Part shown: positions 15,458 to 23,718 of the stretch, one piece after another
Layout of the letters: each line of letters begins with the position of its first letter
Numbering within the stretch: the first letter of the stretch is position 1
Origin: Microbacterium sp. EST19A
GTDB taxonomy: Bacteria; Actinomycetota; Actinomycetes; Actinomycetales; Microbacteriaceae
NCBI RefSeq assembly: GCF_019969685.1
Contig: NZ_JAHXYZ010000001.1
Location: 1,240,001 to 1,304,000 of the forward strand
Length of the DNA stretch: 64,000 bases
Direction: 5' to 3'
Made by a program: the position numbers and the translations under genes
Notes under the pieces: model-generated
What the model was told of the DNA's origin: nothing
The model's input: only the letters and a program-made list of their open reading frames with translations
The model's database searches: none

Positions 15458-16480
15458 TCAGAAGCGCCGCCGCGCCGTCCGCACCACGAGGAAGATCAGG
15501 TAGACGCCGCCGAGCACGAGCGTGACGACGCCGACCGGGAGCGCCCGCCCGGGGATGCCGTTCTGCCCGATGATGTCGGCCAGCGACAGCAGCACGGCTC
15601 CGGTGAGGGCGGTGGCGACGAGGTGGAGCGGCCCGTTCTTCACGATCAGCTTCGCGAGATGCGGCGCCGCGAGGGCGACGAAGGCGATGGGTCCGATCGC
15701 CGCGGTGACGACGCCGCAGAGCCCCACGGCGATCGCGATGAGCCCGACCTTGGTGAGGTTCATCCGGCCGCCGAGGCTCGTGCCGATGTCGTCGCCCAGC
15801 TCGATGAGCCACAGTCCTCGGCGCGCGAAGCCCAGGAGCACCATCAGCGCCGTCACGACGATGATCGGCACTGCGGCCTGCGCCCACCCGACGCCGTTCA
15901 GCGATCCGGCCCCCCAGATCGCGGCCGAGATCGCCACCTCGAGCCGTGCGCGCAGCAGCATCCACGCGTTCAGCGCCGCGAGGATCGCGCTCACGCCGAT
16001 GCCGACGATGACGATGCGGTAGCCGAGCGCGCCGCGACCGGCGACGAGGGCGGCGACGAGGGCCGCGGTCGCGAAGCCGCCGAGCACCGCGGCGATCGCA
16101 ACCGCGACGCCCGACGAGCCGCCGGTGGTCATCACGATGAGAGCGCCCGTGTACGCGCCGGTGGTCAGGCCGATCACGTCGGGGCTGCCGAGCGGGTTGC
16201 GGGTGATCGTCTGGAACACGGTGCCGGCGAGGGCGAGGGCCGCCCCGAAGAAGACCGCGGCCAGCGCCCGGGGCAGCCGCCAGTCCACCACGACCATGCG
16301 GATGCCGCCCTGCGTCTCGAACAGCGCCTGGATGACGCGGATCGGCGACAGCACGGTGTCGCCGATCGAGAGGCTCGCGAGGAACGACGCCACCAGCACC
16401 GCGACGAGGATCGCCATCGCCCCGCGCGCCCGACGGCTGAGCGGACGGTGCCGGATCTCGGCCCGGGGTGCGGCGCTCAC
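15458..16480 (-). CDS. FecCD-type iron-siderophore ABC permease
   Basis: 340 residues with about nine to ten membrane helices, starting at AILVAVLVASFLASLSIGD. BtuC/FecCD features include WRLPRALAAVFFGAALALAG, ITRNPLGSPDVIGLTTGAY and the ATPase-contact loop GLCGVVTAAIGPIAFVALAA with PHLAK. It forms a heterodimeric channel with the gene just upstream, overlapping it by 4 nt. No ATP-binding subunit follows; the next gene is a CoA-transferase. The ATPase must be supplied from elsewhere. Confidence 0.93.
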   Translation of the reverse strand: MSAAPRAEIRHRPLSRRARGAMAILVAVLVASFLASLSIGDTVLSPIRVIQALFETQGGIRMVVVDWRLPRALAAVFFGAALALAGTVFQTITRNPLGSPDVIGLTTGAYTGALIVMTTGGSSGVAVAIAAVLGGFATAALVAALVAGRGALGYRIVIVGIGVSAILAALNAWMLLRARLEVAISAAIWGAGSLNGVGWAQAAVPIIVVTALMVLLGFARRGLWLIELGDDIGTSLGGRMNLTKVGLIAIAVGLCGVVTAAIGPIAFVALAAPHLAKLIVKNGPLHLVATALTGAVLLSLADIIGQNGIPGRALPVGVVTLVLGGVYLIFLVVRTARRRF

Positions 16481-17508
16481 AGCTGCACCGGATTCCTGCG
16501 GCGGCCGATCCAGATGAGGAACGGAGCGGCGACGAAGGCCATGACGATGCCCACCGGCACCTCCTGCGGCGCGATGATGACGCGTCCGACCACGTCGCCG
16601 AGCACCACGACGATCGCCCCGATCACGGCCGCGAGCGGCACGATCGCCTTCTGCGACGACCCGACGATCCCGCGCGCGATGTGCGGAGCGGCGAGTCCGA
16701 GGAACGCGACGGGACCGGCGACGGCGGTCGCGGTGCCGGCGAGGAGGGTGACGGAGGCGACGGCTCCGGTGCGGAGCGGTCCGATGCGCACGCCGAGCGA
16801 TGCGGCCGTGTCGTCGCCCAGGGCGAGCACGTCGAGGCTGCGCGTGATCGCGAAGGCCAGCACGAGGCCGACGGCGATCGTGGGGCCGGCGACCGTGAGG
16901 ATCGACAGATCTCGACCCGCGAGCGCCCCCGACTCCCAGCTGCGCATCTGCAGGAAGGCGTGCGGGTTGAGCAGCACGAGCGCGGTCGTGAGTCCGCCGA
17001 GCACCGCGGCGAGCGCGACGCCGGCGAGCACGAGGGTGACCGGGCTGCCACCGCCCGCCGCCCCGAGGAGCACGACGCCGATGGTCGTGACCAGCGCCCC
17101 GACGAGCGCGAAGATCATCAGATGCGGGAAATCCCGGATGCCGAGGGTCGCGACCGCGATGGCCACGGCGACCGAGGCGCCGGCGTTCACCCCGAGGATG
17201 CCGGGATCGGCGAGCGCGTTGCGGGTGAGTCCCTGCATCACGGCACCCGCGGCTCCGAGGGCCAGACCCACGACGATGCCGAACACCGTGCGCGGGACGC
17301 GCGACTCCCGCACCACCAGCTGCAGGTCGCTTCCGTCGAAATCCGTGATCGCGCGGATCGCGGTGTCGAGACCCACGAGCTTGGTGCCGACCGTGAGGCC
17401 GATGCCCGCCGCCACGACCAGTGCAGCGAGGGCGAGCACGACGACGAGCGCGATCCGCCCCGGAGATGTCCGGGACGGATCGCGTCGCGTGCGTGCGACA
17501 GTGCTCAT
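16477..17508 (-). CDS. FecCD-type iron-siderophore ABC permease
   Basis: 343 residues, the first of two permeases. Multiple helices (IALVVVLALAALVVAAGIGL first) with family segments ESRVPRTVFGIVVGLALGAA, LTRNALADPGILGVNAGA and the coupling loop VAGPVAFLGLAAPHIARGIV. The start lies 10 bp after the binding-protein gene, and the stop overlaps the second permease by 4 nt. Together they import ferric siderophores across the membrane. Confidence 0.93.
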   Translation of the reverse strand: MSTVARTRRDPSRTSPGRIALVVVLALAALVVAAGIGLTVGTKLVGLDTAIRAITDFDGSDLQLVVRESRVPRTVFGIVVGLALGAAGAVMQGLTRNALADPGILGVNAGASVAVAIAVATLGIRDFPHLMIFALVGALVTTIGVVLLGAAGGGSPVTLVLAGVALAAVLGGLTTALVLLNPHAFLQMRSWESGALAGRDLSILTVAGPTIAVGLVLAFAITRSLDVLALGDDTAASLGVRIGPLRTGAVASVTLLAGTATAVAGPVAFLGLAAPHIARGIVGSSQKAIVPLAAVIGAIVVVLGDVVGRVIIAPQEVPVGIVMAFVAAPFLIWIGRRRNPVQL

Positions 17509-17518
17509 ACGACCGAGG

Positions 17519-18562
17519 TCACTCCGCGGTGCGGGCCGGGCCGTTCCCTGCGATCGCGTCGGCGAGGGCCGGGACCAGGGCGTCGATCACATACGGGAGG
17601 CTGAGCGGAGATGTGAAGTAGATCGCGCCGGCGGTCACGCCGTCGGTGTAGACCACGGATCCGTTCTTCATCGCCTCGATGGCGGTCACGAACGGCTCCG
17701 CCTCGAGGGCGGTGATGTCGTCATCCGACTCCGTGCCCCAGATGAGCACGTCGGCCGCATTCAGCACGTCGAGGTTCTCGACCGGGATGTAGGCCTGGCC
17801 GCCGGACTCGTCCTCGGGGGCGTAGGCGTCGATCTCCGCGGGGATCGAGAAGCCGAGGTCGGTGAGGAAGTCGGTGCTGAGGCCGTCCTGGTAGGCGATC
17901 GCGGATCCGTCGTAGATCGCATTCTGCAGGAAGACGACCGAGGCGTCGGCGAACTCGGGGTGCGCCTCGGCCGCCTCGGCGAACTGGGCGTCGATGTCGT
18001 CGACGAGCTTCTGCGCGTCTTCGGTGCGGCCGACGGCCTTGCCGATCTGCAGGGTCTGCACGTCCCACGGCTCGAAGTACATCGAGTAGTCGCCGGAGTG
18101 CGCGATGGTGGGCGCGATGTCGGAGAGGCGGTCGTAGTCCTCCTCCGTCATGCCGGCGTTGGTGCCGATGATCAGGTCGGGGTCGAGCAGGGCGATGGCC
18201 TCGAAGTCCAGGCCGTCGCTCGTGCCGAGCACCTCGGGCTCGGAATCGCCGCGTGCCTCGTCGGCCCACGGCCACGACGCGAAGTCGTATCCGCCGTACC
18301 ACTCGGTCACGCCCACCGGCTTGATGCCCAGGGCCCAGAGGGTGTCCTGCTCGGTGTAGCCGACGGTGACGACGCGCTGCGGCTGCTCGGGGATCTCCGT
18401 GTCGCCGTAGGCGTGCTCGACGGTGACGGGGAAGGCGCCGTCGTCGGCGGCAGGGGCAGCGCCGTCGGGGTTCTCGGCGGCCGGCGCGCAGGCGGACAGG
18501 GCCGCGGCGGCGACCGCGAGGGCGAGGAAGGCGGTGAGCGCCTTCGAACGTGTGAAGGGCAT
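17519..18562 (-). CDS. Ferric-siderophore-binding lipoprotein
   Basis: 347 residues. Lipoprotein signal with lipobox AALSAC, Cys at residue 25. Type III binding-protein fold: PQRVVTVGYTEQDTLWALGI, DGLDFEAIALLDPDLIIGTN, IAPTIAHSGD and the helix before GRTEDAQKLVDDIDAQFAEA. This matches the FepB/FecB group that captures iron-loaded siderophores outside the cell. ATG at 18562 begins the signal peptide. A DtxR/IdeR-like box lies 21 bp upstream, so repression by iron is expected. First gene of the iron operon. Confidence 0.93.
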   Translation of the reverse strand: MPFTRSKALTAFLALAVAAAALSACAPAAENPDGAAPAADDGAFPVTVEHAYGDTEIPEQPQRVVTVGYTEQDTLWALGIKPVGVTEWYGGYDFASWPWADEARGDSEPEVLGTSDGLDFEAIALLDPDLIIGTNAGMTEEDYDRLSDIAPTIAHSGDYSMYFEPWDVQTLQIGKAVGRTEDAQKLVDDIDAQFAEAAEAHPEFADASVVFLQNAIYDGSAIAYQDGLSTDFLTDLGFSIPAEIDAYAPEDESGGQAYIPVENLDVLNAADVLIWGTESDDDITALEAEPFVTAIEAMKNGSVVYTDGVTAGAIYFTSPLSLPYVIDALVPALADAIAGNGPARTAE

Positions 18563-18582
18563 GGCGAAACCTGTTCGTCGAA

Positions 18583-18603
18583 GTAAGGGTTGCCTCAGCT
18601 TAC
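18583..18603. promoter_or_regulatory. DtxR/IdeR-like iron box
   Basis: GTAAG and CTTAC arms flank an 11-nt core. The central 19 bases (18584-18602) match 13 of 19 positions of the classic DtxR consensus when aligned by eye. Its position just upstream of the siderophore-binding-protein gene fits iron-dependent repression. Confidence 0.6.
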
Positions 18604-18749
18604 CCAGTGGGCGGCCGTTCTCGCATCCGCGGATCACGATGGGGAGCCGTGCCCACGCGCGGATGTCGGAGGACCCGCCGAACATTTGGCATGCTGGAGG
18701 GCGTGCCCCGATGACCGTCGTCGGGGCATACGACTGAAGGGGGGACGCC

Positions 18750-19451
18750 ATGCGCGTCAACAAATGGGGGGTCGGCGTGATTCTCGCCGCCTCCGTCCTA
18801 CTCACCGGGTGCGCCGGAGGATCCGACAAGCCTGCCGACGAGAAGCCCAGCGGTGCCGCTCAGGAGGAGAACGCTGCTCCTGAGTCCGACTGCCCCGAGC
18901 TGAAGGACGGCGCGACCATCGACGGCGCCGCGCTCTCGGAGTGCGTCACGGAAGCCATGGCCGACTCGGCCGGCTTCGCGGCGAAGATGACCACGCTCGG
19001 CATGGAATCCACCAGCCGCTACAACCCGGCAGAGGCTGCCGTCGCGACGGACACGACCTTCGGATCCGTCGTCGTCATCGGCGAGGACGCCTGGGTGAAG
19101 TCCGCGACCGGCGAGTGGCAGGCCGCTGACACGGCCTCCACCGACCCGACGGTCGTCGCGCTCAGCACGGCCGCGAAGGCCGTCGACGCGTCCGACCCGA
19201 TGGGTGTGGCCGGCACGCTCTCCGGCGAGTACACGGTCACCGGCACGGGCACGCGCCTCGGCCAGGACGTGTTCCTGCTCACCGGCGTCACCGAAGAGGG
19301 CGGCACGTCCGTCGACATGGTCTTCGAGCTCACCTCGGACTACGTCGTGCTCGCCGCCACCGGCTCGACCGAGCTCGAGGGTCAGAAGATCGAGAGCGTC
19401 CAGGAGATCACCGAGTGGGACGTCGAGCAGGACATCATCGCACCGCTCTGA
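18750..19451 (+). CDS. Putative lipoprotein of unknown function
   Basis: 233 residues. Signal sequence MRVNKWGVGVILAASVLLTG with a lipobox (LLTGC, Cys at residue 21), then a low-complexity acidic linker (SDKPADEKPSGAAQEENAAP). The mature part is rich in short beta-prone segments (SVVVIGEDAWVK, GEYTVTGTGTRLGQDVFLLT, TSVDMVFELTSDYVVLAATG). This layout recalls the LppX/LprG type of lipid-binding cell-envelope lipoproteins, but no diagnostic motif is seen. GGGGGAC precedes the ATG. It stands alone and ends in a strong terminator. Confidence 0.8.
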   Translation: MRVNKWGVGVILAASVLLTGCAGGSDKPADEKPSGAAQEENAAPESDCPELKDGATIDGAALSECVTEAMADSAGFAAKMTTLGMESTSRYNPAEAAVATDTTFGSVVVIGEDAWVKSATGEWQAADTASTDPTVVALSTAAKAVDASDPMGVAGTLSGEYTVTGTGTRLGQDVFLLTGVTEEGGTSVDMVFELTSDYVVLAATGSTELEGQKIESVQEITEWDVEQDIIAPL

Positions 19452-19464
19452 TCCAGAGCTGAGA

Positions 19465-19498
19465 ACGACGGGCCGGGGCTGATGCCCCGGCCCGTCGT
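19465..19498 (+). terminator. Strong terminator after the lipoprotein gene
   Basis: ACGACGGGCCGGGGC and GCCCCGGCCCGTCGT form a perfect 15-bp stem with a TGAT loop, 13 bp after the stop and followed by GTTT. Confidence 0.9.
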
Positions 19499-19524
19499 GT
19501 TTCCTCGCCTCGGTTTCCTAAGGG

Positions 19525-19791
19525 TCACTGCTCCTGGCGAGCTTTTCGCTGAGGTGAGAATCGACTGGCGATGCCTGCGCCGAAGAGAAAGGCGAGCAAG
19601 CCGATCACGAGACAGGCGGCCAGCGACTGCACCGTAGGCCCGTCAAGACTCCCTGTCAGACCGAGCCACGCAAGCAGGCCGCACCACGCAAGCACAAGGA
19701 TCGCAGCGAGAGCCGTGCCGATCCTTCGGCCCATTCTCCCCACGATTGCACCCACAACGAGGAGAGTTACGCCTACGACTACATAGAGCAT
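19525..19791 (-). CDS. Small membrane protein, unknown
   Basis: 88 residues from the ATG at 19791; a longer frame begins at 19836. Three hydrophobic segments: MLYVVVGVTLLVVGAIVG, IGTALAAILVLAWCGLLAWL and SLAACLVIGLLAFLFGAGIA. A basic tail follows (SRFSPQRKARQEQ). Neither start has a convincing ribosome site. No family is recognised. It is a single gene converging on the lipoprotein terminator. Confidence 0.55.
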   Translation of the reverse strand: MLYVVVGVTLLVVGAIVGRMGRRIGTALAAILVLAWCGLLAWLGLTGSLDGPTVQSLAACLVIGLLAFLFGAGIASRFSPQRKARQEQ

Positions 19792-20002
19792 GTTCTGACT
19801 TTCGTTTGAGGAGAACGAGGCGTCAGCTCCCCGCATTGAGGCTAGGTGCGAACCAATAGCGCTGTCTGTCCCCTCTTCAGCGGACAGACATTCGGGCAGA
19901 CTTTTCTAGCCGTTGGGATGCGCATCGCCCGCGAGGTCTTTGATATGTCTCGGGCCTGCCCCGACAGTTCAGGCAACGTGTCGCATCGCATCGCATCTGC
20001 CC

Positions 20003-20008
20003 TAGGTT
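20003..20008 (+). promoter_or_regulatory. -10 element of a leaderless promoter
   Basis: TAGGTT, 6 nt before the ATG at 20015, with no ribosome site between. Confidence 0.5.
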
Positions 20009-20014
20009 GTGGTC

Positions 20015-20473
20015 ATGACCGAGGGGAACACGAACGAGGCGAACTCCGCTCTGCTGACCGCGGGCATCGGACTGGCGCTCCTCGGCGCATGGATGACCAC
20101 CTTCTCCTCCGGACCGGTCCTCGGCATCGCCGTCTCGGGGGTCGGCCTCGCCGTCGCCGTCGTGTTCGGGGTGCGGGTCTGGCGGCAGTGGCGTCGCCGC
20201 CCGAAGCGCCCCCGCTCGGCGGAACCCGACCCCGATCGCTTCTGGAATGCGGAGAACCGACTCACCTCGGCTACCTCGATCCTCGCCGTCTTCGTCGTCA
20301 GCGCCGTCGTTCGCGCGATCCTGGAGCCGGCGGAGGATCACCTGCAGATTCTCTGGCTCCTCGGCCCCCTGCTCCTCGGGGCCGTCGTCGCGCTTGTACT
20401 CGTCAAGCGTCACAACCGCCGGAAGGAGGCGCTGCGACGCCCGACCAACGGGCGGTCCTTCGCCGCTGATTAG
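20015..20473 (+). CDS. Small membrane protein, unknown
   Basis: 152 residues. Two hydrophobic hairpins: SALLTAGIGLALLGAWMTTF with LGIAVSGVGLAVAVVFGVRV, then ILAVFVVSAVVRAI with ILWLLGPLLLGAVVALVLV. Basic loops separate them (WRQWRRRPKRPR and KRHNRRKEALRRP). ATG at 20015 is chosen over an in-frame GTG two codons earlier because TAGGTT sits exactly 6 nt before it. A second membrane-protein gene follows within 10 bp, so the two may form an operon. Function unknown. Confidence 0.7.
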   Translation: MTEGNTNEANSALLTAGIGLALLGAWMTTFSSGPVLGIAVSGVGLAVAVVFGVRVWRQWRRRPKRPRSAEPDPDRFWNAENRLTSATSILAVFVVSAVVRAILEPAEDHLQILWLLGPLLLGAVVALVLVKRHNRRKEALRRPTNGRSFAAD

Positions 20474-20476
20474 GCT
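20471..20476 (+). promoter_or_regulatory. -10 element pointing at the ATG at 20483
   Basis: TAGGCT, 6 nt before the ATG at 20483. This supports that ATG as the original start of the following, now frameshifted, membrane-protein gene. Confidence 0.45.
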
Positions 20477-20552
20477 GGCAGGATGAGCAGTTCGACGCGA
20501 CGACGCGTGGATCATCGCCGGGGCGGGTCTCGTCTGCTGCGGCGTTGCGGGG

Positions 20553-21110
20553 ATGCTGCAGAGCAGTCTGATCGGGACCGCCGGGTCGGTGGTCTTGCGA
20601 ACGGTCGCCGACGTGATCTTCGCCACGTCGATACTGCTGTTCTCCTTCGGGCTTTCGCGCGACGCGAGCGTCGTCGACCGCAAGCCGCTCGGAGCCGGAG
20701 CGCTGACCGTGTTCGCGCTCTGGCTTCTCCTCGCGCTCGCCCTCACGCCGGTTCTCGACACCGATCCCTCATCGGGAAGCGGGTCGTGGGAGATCTACCG
20801 TTACGTGACGCTGCTCGTCCCCGCCGCATCGGCCCTCATCGCGGCGTCGCAGATCGCTCGCGGGCGCACCGTTCCCGCACCGTGGCGGTGGGCACCGATG
20901 TGGGTTCTGGGCCTCTGTGCCGTGACCTGGATCATCCCGCAGATCATCGTCGCGACCGTTCGACCTGAGAGCATCCAGGCGTTCGCCGACCTGTTCGTGA
21001 TGCTGAGTGCGCTCGCCTCCCTCGCCGGAACCCTCGGCCTCGGCATCCTCGCCGTCGTCCTCGCGTTGCGGCCGCAGTCCGGCAGCGTCGAGGTGTTCCG
21101 CTCGGCGTGA
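20553..21110 (+). CDS. Membrane protein, unknown; probable frameshift in the 5' end
   Basis: 185 residues from the first in-frame ATG, with about five hydrophobic segments (ADVIFATSILLFSFGL, ALTVFALWLLLALALTPV, YVTLLVPAASALIAAS, MWVLGLCAVTWIIPQIIVAT, LASLAGTLGLGILAVVLAL). The frame stays open and hydrophobic further upstream (WIIAGAGLVCCGVAG), but it has no start codon back to a stop at 20484. The ATG at 20483 has a -10 hexamer 6 nt before it and encodes MSSSTRRR in another frame. Dropping one base near 20495-20507 would join the two into a normal basic leader plus first helix. This suggests a one-base indel, real or from sequencing. Confidence 0.65.
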   Translation: MLQSSLIGTAGSVVLRTVADVIFATSILLFSFGLSRDASVVDRKPLGAGALTVFALWLLLALALTPVLDTDPSSGSGSWEIYRYVTLLVPAASALIAASQIARGRTVPAPWRWAPMWVLGLCAVTWIIPQIIVATVRPESIQAFADLFVMLSALASLAGTLGLGILAVVLALRPQSGSVEVFRSA

Positions 21111-21138
21111 GCGGGTCCACGGTCCCTACGCGTCCGAG

Positions 21139-21978
21139 CTAGTTCAGGACAGCCGGGATCTCGGCCCACACCTCGCGGTCCGCGACCGTCGGTGCGACCG
21201 GGATGCGCCCGGCGCCGTCGGGCTCGGGGATCGCGGCGAGCAGTGCGCGCGTGTACGGATGCTGGGGCGCCGACCAGACCTGATCCGTCGGGCCGGACTC
21301 CAGCACGCGGCCGGCGAACATGACGAACGTGCGGTCGGCGATGCGCCGCACCACGGCGAGGTCGTGCGAGATGAACAGCATCCCGGCTCCCGACTCGGCG
21401 ACGAGGTCGCGCATGAGGGCGGCGACGCTGGTCTGCGTCGACGCGTCGAGCGCGGAGATCGGCTCGTCGGCGACCAGCAGCGACGGTCGGGCGGCGAGGG
21501 CGCGCGCGATCGCGATGCGCTGCTTCTGCCCTCCGGAGAACTGGTGCGGGAAGCGCGCGGCGGACTGCGCGGGCAGCCCGACCCGCTCGAGCCACTCCGC
21601 GACGGTCGATCCCTCGGCGCCGCGGGCGCGAGCGGTGGCGATGCCGTCGGCGATCTGGTCGCCGATCCGGCGCCGGGGGTTCAGCGACGTCGACGGATCC
21701 TGAAAGACCATCTGGATGCCGGTGAGCGCCTTCGCGCGACGACGGATGCCGAGGGGCGACACGGGTGCGTCGCGGAAGAGCACCGTGCCGGCCGCGGTCT
21801 TCTCGATGCCGACGACGGCCCTGGCAAGACTGGACTTGCCGCTGCCGGACTCGCCGACGAGCGCCACGGTCTCTCCGGGTGCGACCTGGAGCGACACCCC
21901 GTTCACGGCGATCACGGGAGGGTTTCCCGGGTAGCGCACGACCACGTCCTGCGCGTCGAGGACGGCGACGTCACTCAT
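21139..21978 (-). CDS. Peptide/nickel-type ABC transporter ATPase (DppF/OppF type)
   Basis: 279 residues. Walker A GESGSGKSSLARAV, Q-loop MVFQDPSTSLNPR, signature FSGGQKQRIAIARALAARP, Walker B LLVADEPISALD and switch His in LFISHDLAVV. The C-terminal APQHPYTRALLAAIPEPDG segment is the Opp/Dpp ATPase hallmark. ATG at 21978 gives MSDVAVLDAQDVVVRY as the first strand; it overlaps the end of the DppD-type gene by 8 nt. Last gene of the operon. Confidence 0.95.
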   Translation of the reverse strand: MSDVAVLDAQDVVVRYPGNPPVIAVNGVSLQVAPGETVALVGESGSGKSSLARAVVGIEKTAAGTVLFRDAPVSPLGIRRRAKALTGIQMVFQDPSTSLNPRRRIGDQIADGIATARARGAEGSTVAEWLERVGLPAQSAARFPHQFSGGQKQRIAIARALAARPSLLVADEPISALDASTQTSVAALMRDLVAESGAGMLFISHDLAVVRRIADRTFVMFAGRVLESGPTDQVWSAPQHPYTRALLAAIPEPDGAGRIPVAPTVADREVWAEIPAVLN

Positions 21979-22810
21979 CTGCATCCTCCTCGTCGGCGAT
22001 CTCGGCGATCTCGGCGATCCGCGAACCGGGAAGCGCTGCGAGCAGCGTCCTCGTGTATTCATGCTGCGGCGAGCGGAACAGCGTCTCGCGGTCGGCGAGC
22101 TCGACGACGCGGCCGTCCTTCATGATGGCGACCTCATCGGCGATCGCGCTCATGACGCCGAGGTCGTGCGTGACGAGCAGCACGGCGAGGTTCCGCTCGA
22201 TCGCGAGGTCACGCAGCAATTGCAGGATGCCGGCCTGCACGGTGACGTCGAGGGCCGTGGTCGGCTCGTCGGCCAGCAGTACCTCGGGGTCGCAGGCCAG
22301 GGCGCAGGCGATCGCGATGCGCTGGCGCTGTCCACCGGAGAACTGGTGCGGGTAGCGCGTGAGGGCCTCCGCCGGATTCGGCACCTGGACCGTCTCGAGA
22401 AGCTCGACGGCGCGAGCACGGGCGGCTGCACCCCTGAGGCCGAGGTGCACGCGCATGTGGTCGGTGAGCTGGCGGCCGACCGGCAGCTGCGGATGCAGCG
22501 ACGCGGACGGGTCCTGGAACACCATCGCGATGCGCTTGCCGCGCACACGGTTCAGCGCCCGACGGCCGAGGCCGATGAGCTCCTCCCCCGCGAGCGTGAT
22601 CGATCCGCCGGTGCGCGCCTGCCGGGGCAGGAGGCCGAGCACGGCGAGCGAGGTCAGCGTCTTGCCCGATCCGGACTCGCCCGCGAGGCCGTGGATGCGT
22701 CCGGGGAGCAGCTCGAGCGAGACGCCCCGCACGAGCGGGCGGCCGATGTCGATCGTCAGATCGCGGATGCTGAGCGTCGCATCCCGCGTCGCGACGGTAC
22801 GGGCGCTCAC
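21971..22810 (-). CDS. Peptide/nickel-type ABC transporter ATPase (DppD/OppD type)
   Basis: 279 residues. Walker A GESGSGKTLTSLAVLG, Q-loop MVFQDPSASLHPQLPVGRQL, signature FSGGQRQRIAIACALACDP, Walker B VLLADEPTTALDVTVQ and HDLGVMSAIADEV. The Opp-type tail RSPQHEYTRTLLAALPGS is present but short, then an acidic end built partly from a 9-nt tandem repeat (AEIAEIADEEDADE). No CxxxxC iron-sulfur motif is seen. It overlaps DppC by 4 nt and DppF by 8 nt. It pairs with DppF to power uptake. Confidence 0.95.
   Translation of the reverse strand: MSARTVATRDATLSIRDLTIDIGRPLVRGVSLELLPGRIHGLAGESGSGKTLTSLAVLGLLPRQARTGGSITLAGEELIGLGRRALNRVRGKRIAMVFQDPSASLHPQLPVGRQLTDHMRVHLGLRGAAARARAVELLETVQVPNPAEALTRYPHQFSGGQRQRIAIACALACDPEVLLADEPTTALDVTVQAGILQLLRDLAIERNLAVLLVTHDLGVMSAIADEVAIMKDGRVVELADRETLFRSPQHEYTRTLLAALPGSRIAEIAEIADEEDADE
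21993..22019. repeat. Three tandem copies of a 9-base repeat inside dppD-like gene
   Basis: TCGGCGATC is repeated three times without gaps. In the coding frame it yields repeated Ala-Glu-Ile units in the C-terminal tail, beyond the conserved ATPase fold, so length changes here would be tolerated. Confidence 0.85.
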
Positions 22811-23718
22811 GCGAGCACCCCCGTCGCCGACGCGTCGTTCTCGGCCTTCTTCTCGTGCACGACCTCTGCGGTCGGGTCGAGCACGTCGCGCATCGCGTCA
22901 CCGAGGAAGTTGAACGCCAGCACGACGGTCAGGATCGCGAGGCCCGGGAAGACGCCGAGCCACCAGGCGTCGAAGTTCTGCATCGCCCCCGAGATCATCG
23001 AGCCCCACTCGGCCGTCGGCGGCTGGGCGCCGAGACCGAGGAAGGAGAGTCCGGAGAGCAGCAGGATCGCCGCGCCGATGTCGAGCGTCGCCAGCACGAG
23101 CACGGGTCCGGCGATGTTCGGGAGGATGTCGACGAACAGCGTGCGCAGCGGCGAGTGGCCGAGAAGCCGCCCGGCGATCACGTAGTTCTGCCCGCGCAGG
23201 CTGAGAACGATGCTGCGGGTGACACGCGAGTACTGCGGCCACGACACCACGATCGCCGCGATCACGGCGTTGAAGAGCGACGGGCCGAGCGATGCCGCGA
23301 CGACCATCGCGAGGATCACGGTCGGGAAGGCCATGAACAGGTCGGTGATGCGCATGAGCGTCTCGTCGAGCCATCCGCCGAAGTAGCCGGCGAGCGCGCC
23401 GATCACGGTGCCGATGATCATGGCGGCGATCACGAGCATGAGCGCGAGCGGAAGACTCACCGTCGCGCCGGTCATCAGGCGGGAGAAGATGTCGCGGCCG
23501 TTGCCGTCGGTGCCGAGCAGGGTGTCGACCCCGGGCGGCTGGAGCCGCGGGAGCACCTGCGCGTTCGGTCCGAAGGGCACCCACCACTGCGCCGTGAAGG
23601 CGACGATGATCCAGGCGCCGGCGATGACCGTGCCGATGATGCCGAGCGGCGTGCGCCAGGCGCGCGGCCAGCGGAAGCGGAACCGGCCGGCCGGCGTGGC
23701 GGCGGCGATGCGGCTCAT
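22807..23718 (-). CDS. Peptide/nickel-type ABC permease (DppC type)
   Basis: 303 residues. A cytoplasmic N-terminus leads to helix TPLGIIGTVIAGAWIIVAFT, then LLGTDGNGRDIFSRLMTGAT, the typical DppC periplasmic signature, and further helices (ALMLVIAAMIIGTVIGALAG). The EAA-type loop follows at VIAGRLLGHSPLRTLFVDIL, then PNIAGP. With the DppB-type partner it forms the channel. It overlaps neighbouring genes by 4 nt on both sides. The tail ends HEKKAENDASATGVLA. Confidence 0.95.
   Translation of the reverse strand: MSRIAAATPAGRFRFRWPRAWRTPLGIIGTVIAGAWIIVAFTAQWWVPFGPNAQVLPRLQPPGVDTLLGTDGNGRDIFSRLMTGATVSLPLALMLVIAAMIIGTVIGALAGYFGGWLDETLMRITDLFMAFPTVILAMVVAASLGPSLFNAVIAAIVVSWPQYSRVTRSIVLSLRGQNYVIAGRLLGHSPLRTLFVDILPNIAGPVLVLATLDIGAAILLLSGLSFLGLGAQPPTAEWGSMISGAMQNFDAWWLGVFPGLAILTVVLAFNFLGDAMRDVLDPTAEVVHEKKAENDASATGVLA

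Noticed and set aside
14204-18586. A very long open frame (over 1400 codons) on the plus strand
   Set aside because: It runs antisense to CoA-transferase, siderophore permeases and binding-protein genes with clear motifs. Its translation is low-complexity Arg/Asp/Glu/His text, as expected opposite GC-rich codons.
19981-19996. TCGCA repeats as a possible direct-repeat or CRISPR-like array
   Set aside because: Only three 5-base units without spacers; simple short tandem repeat.
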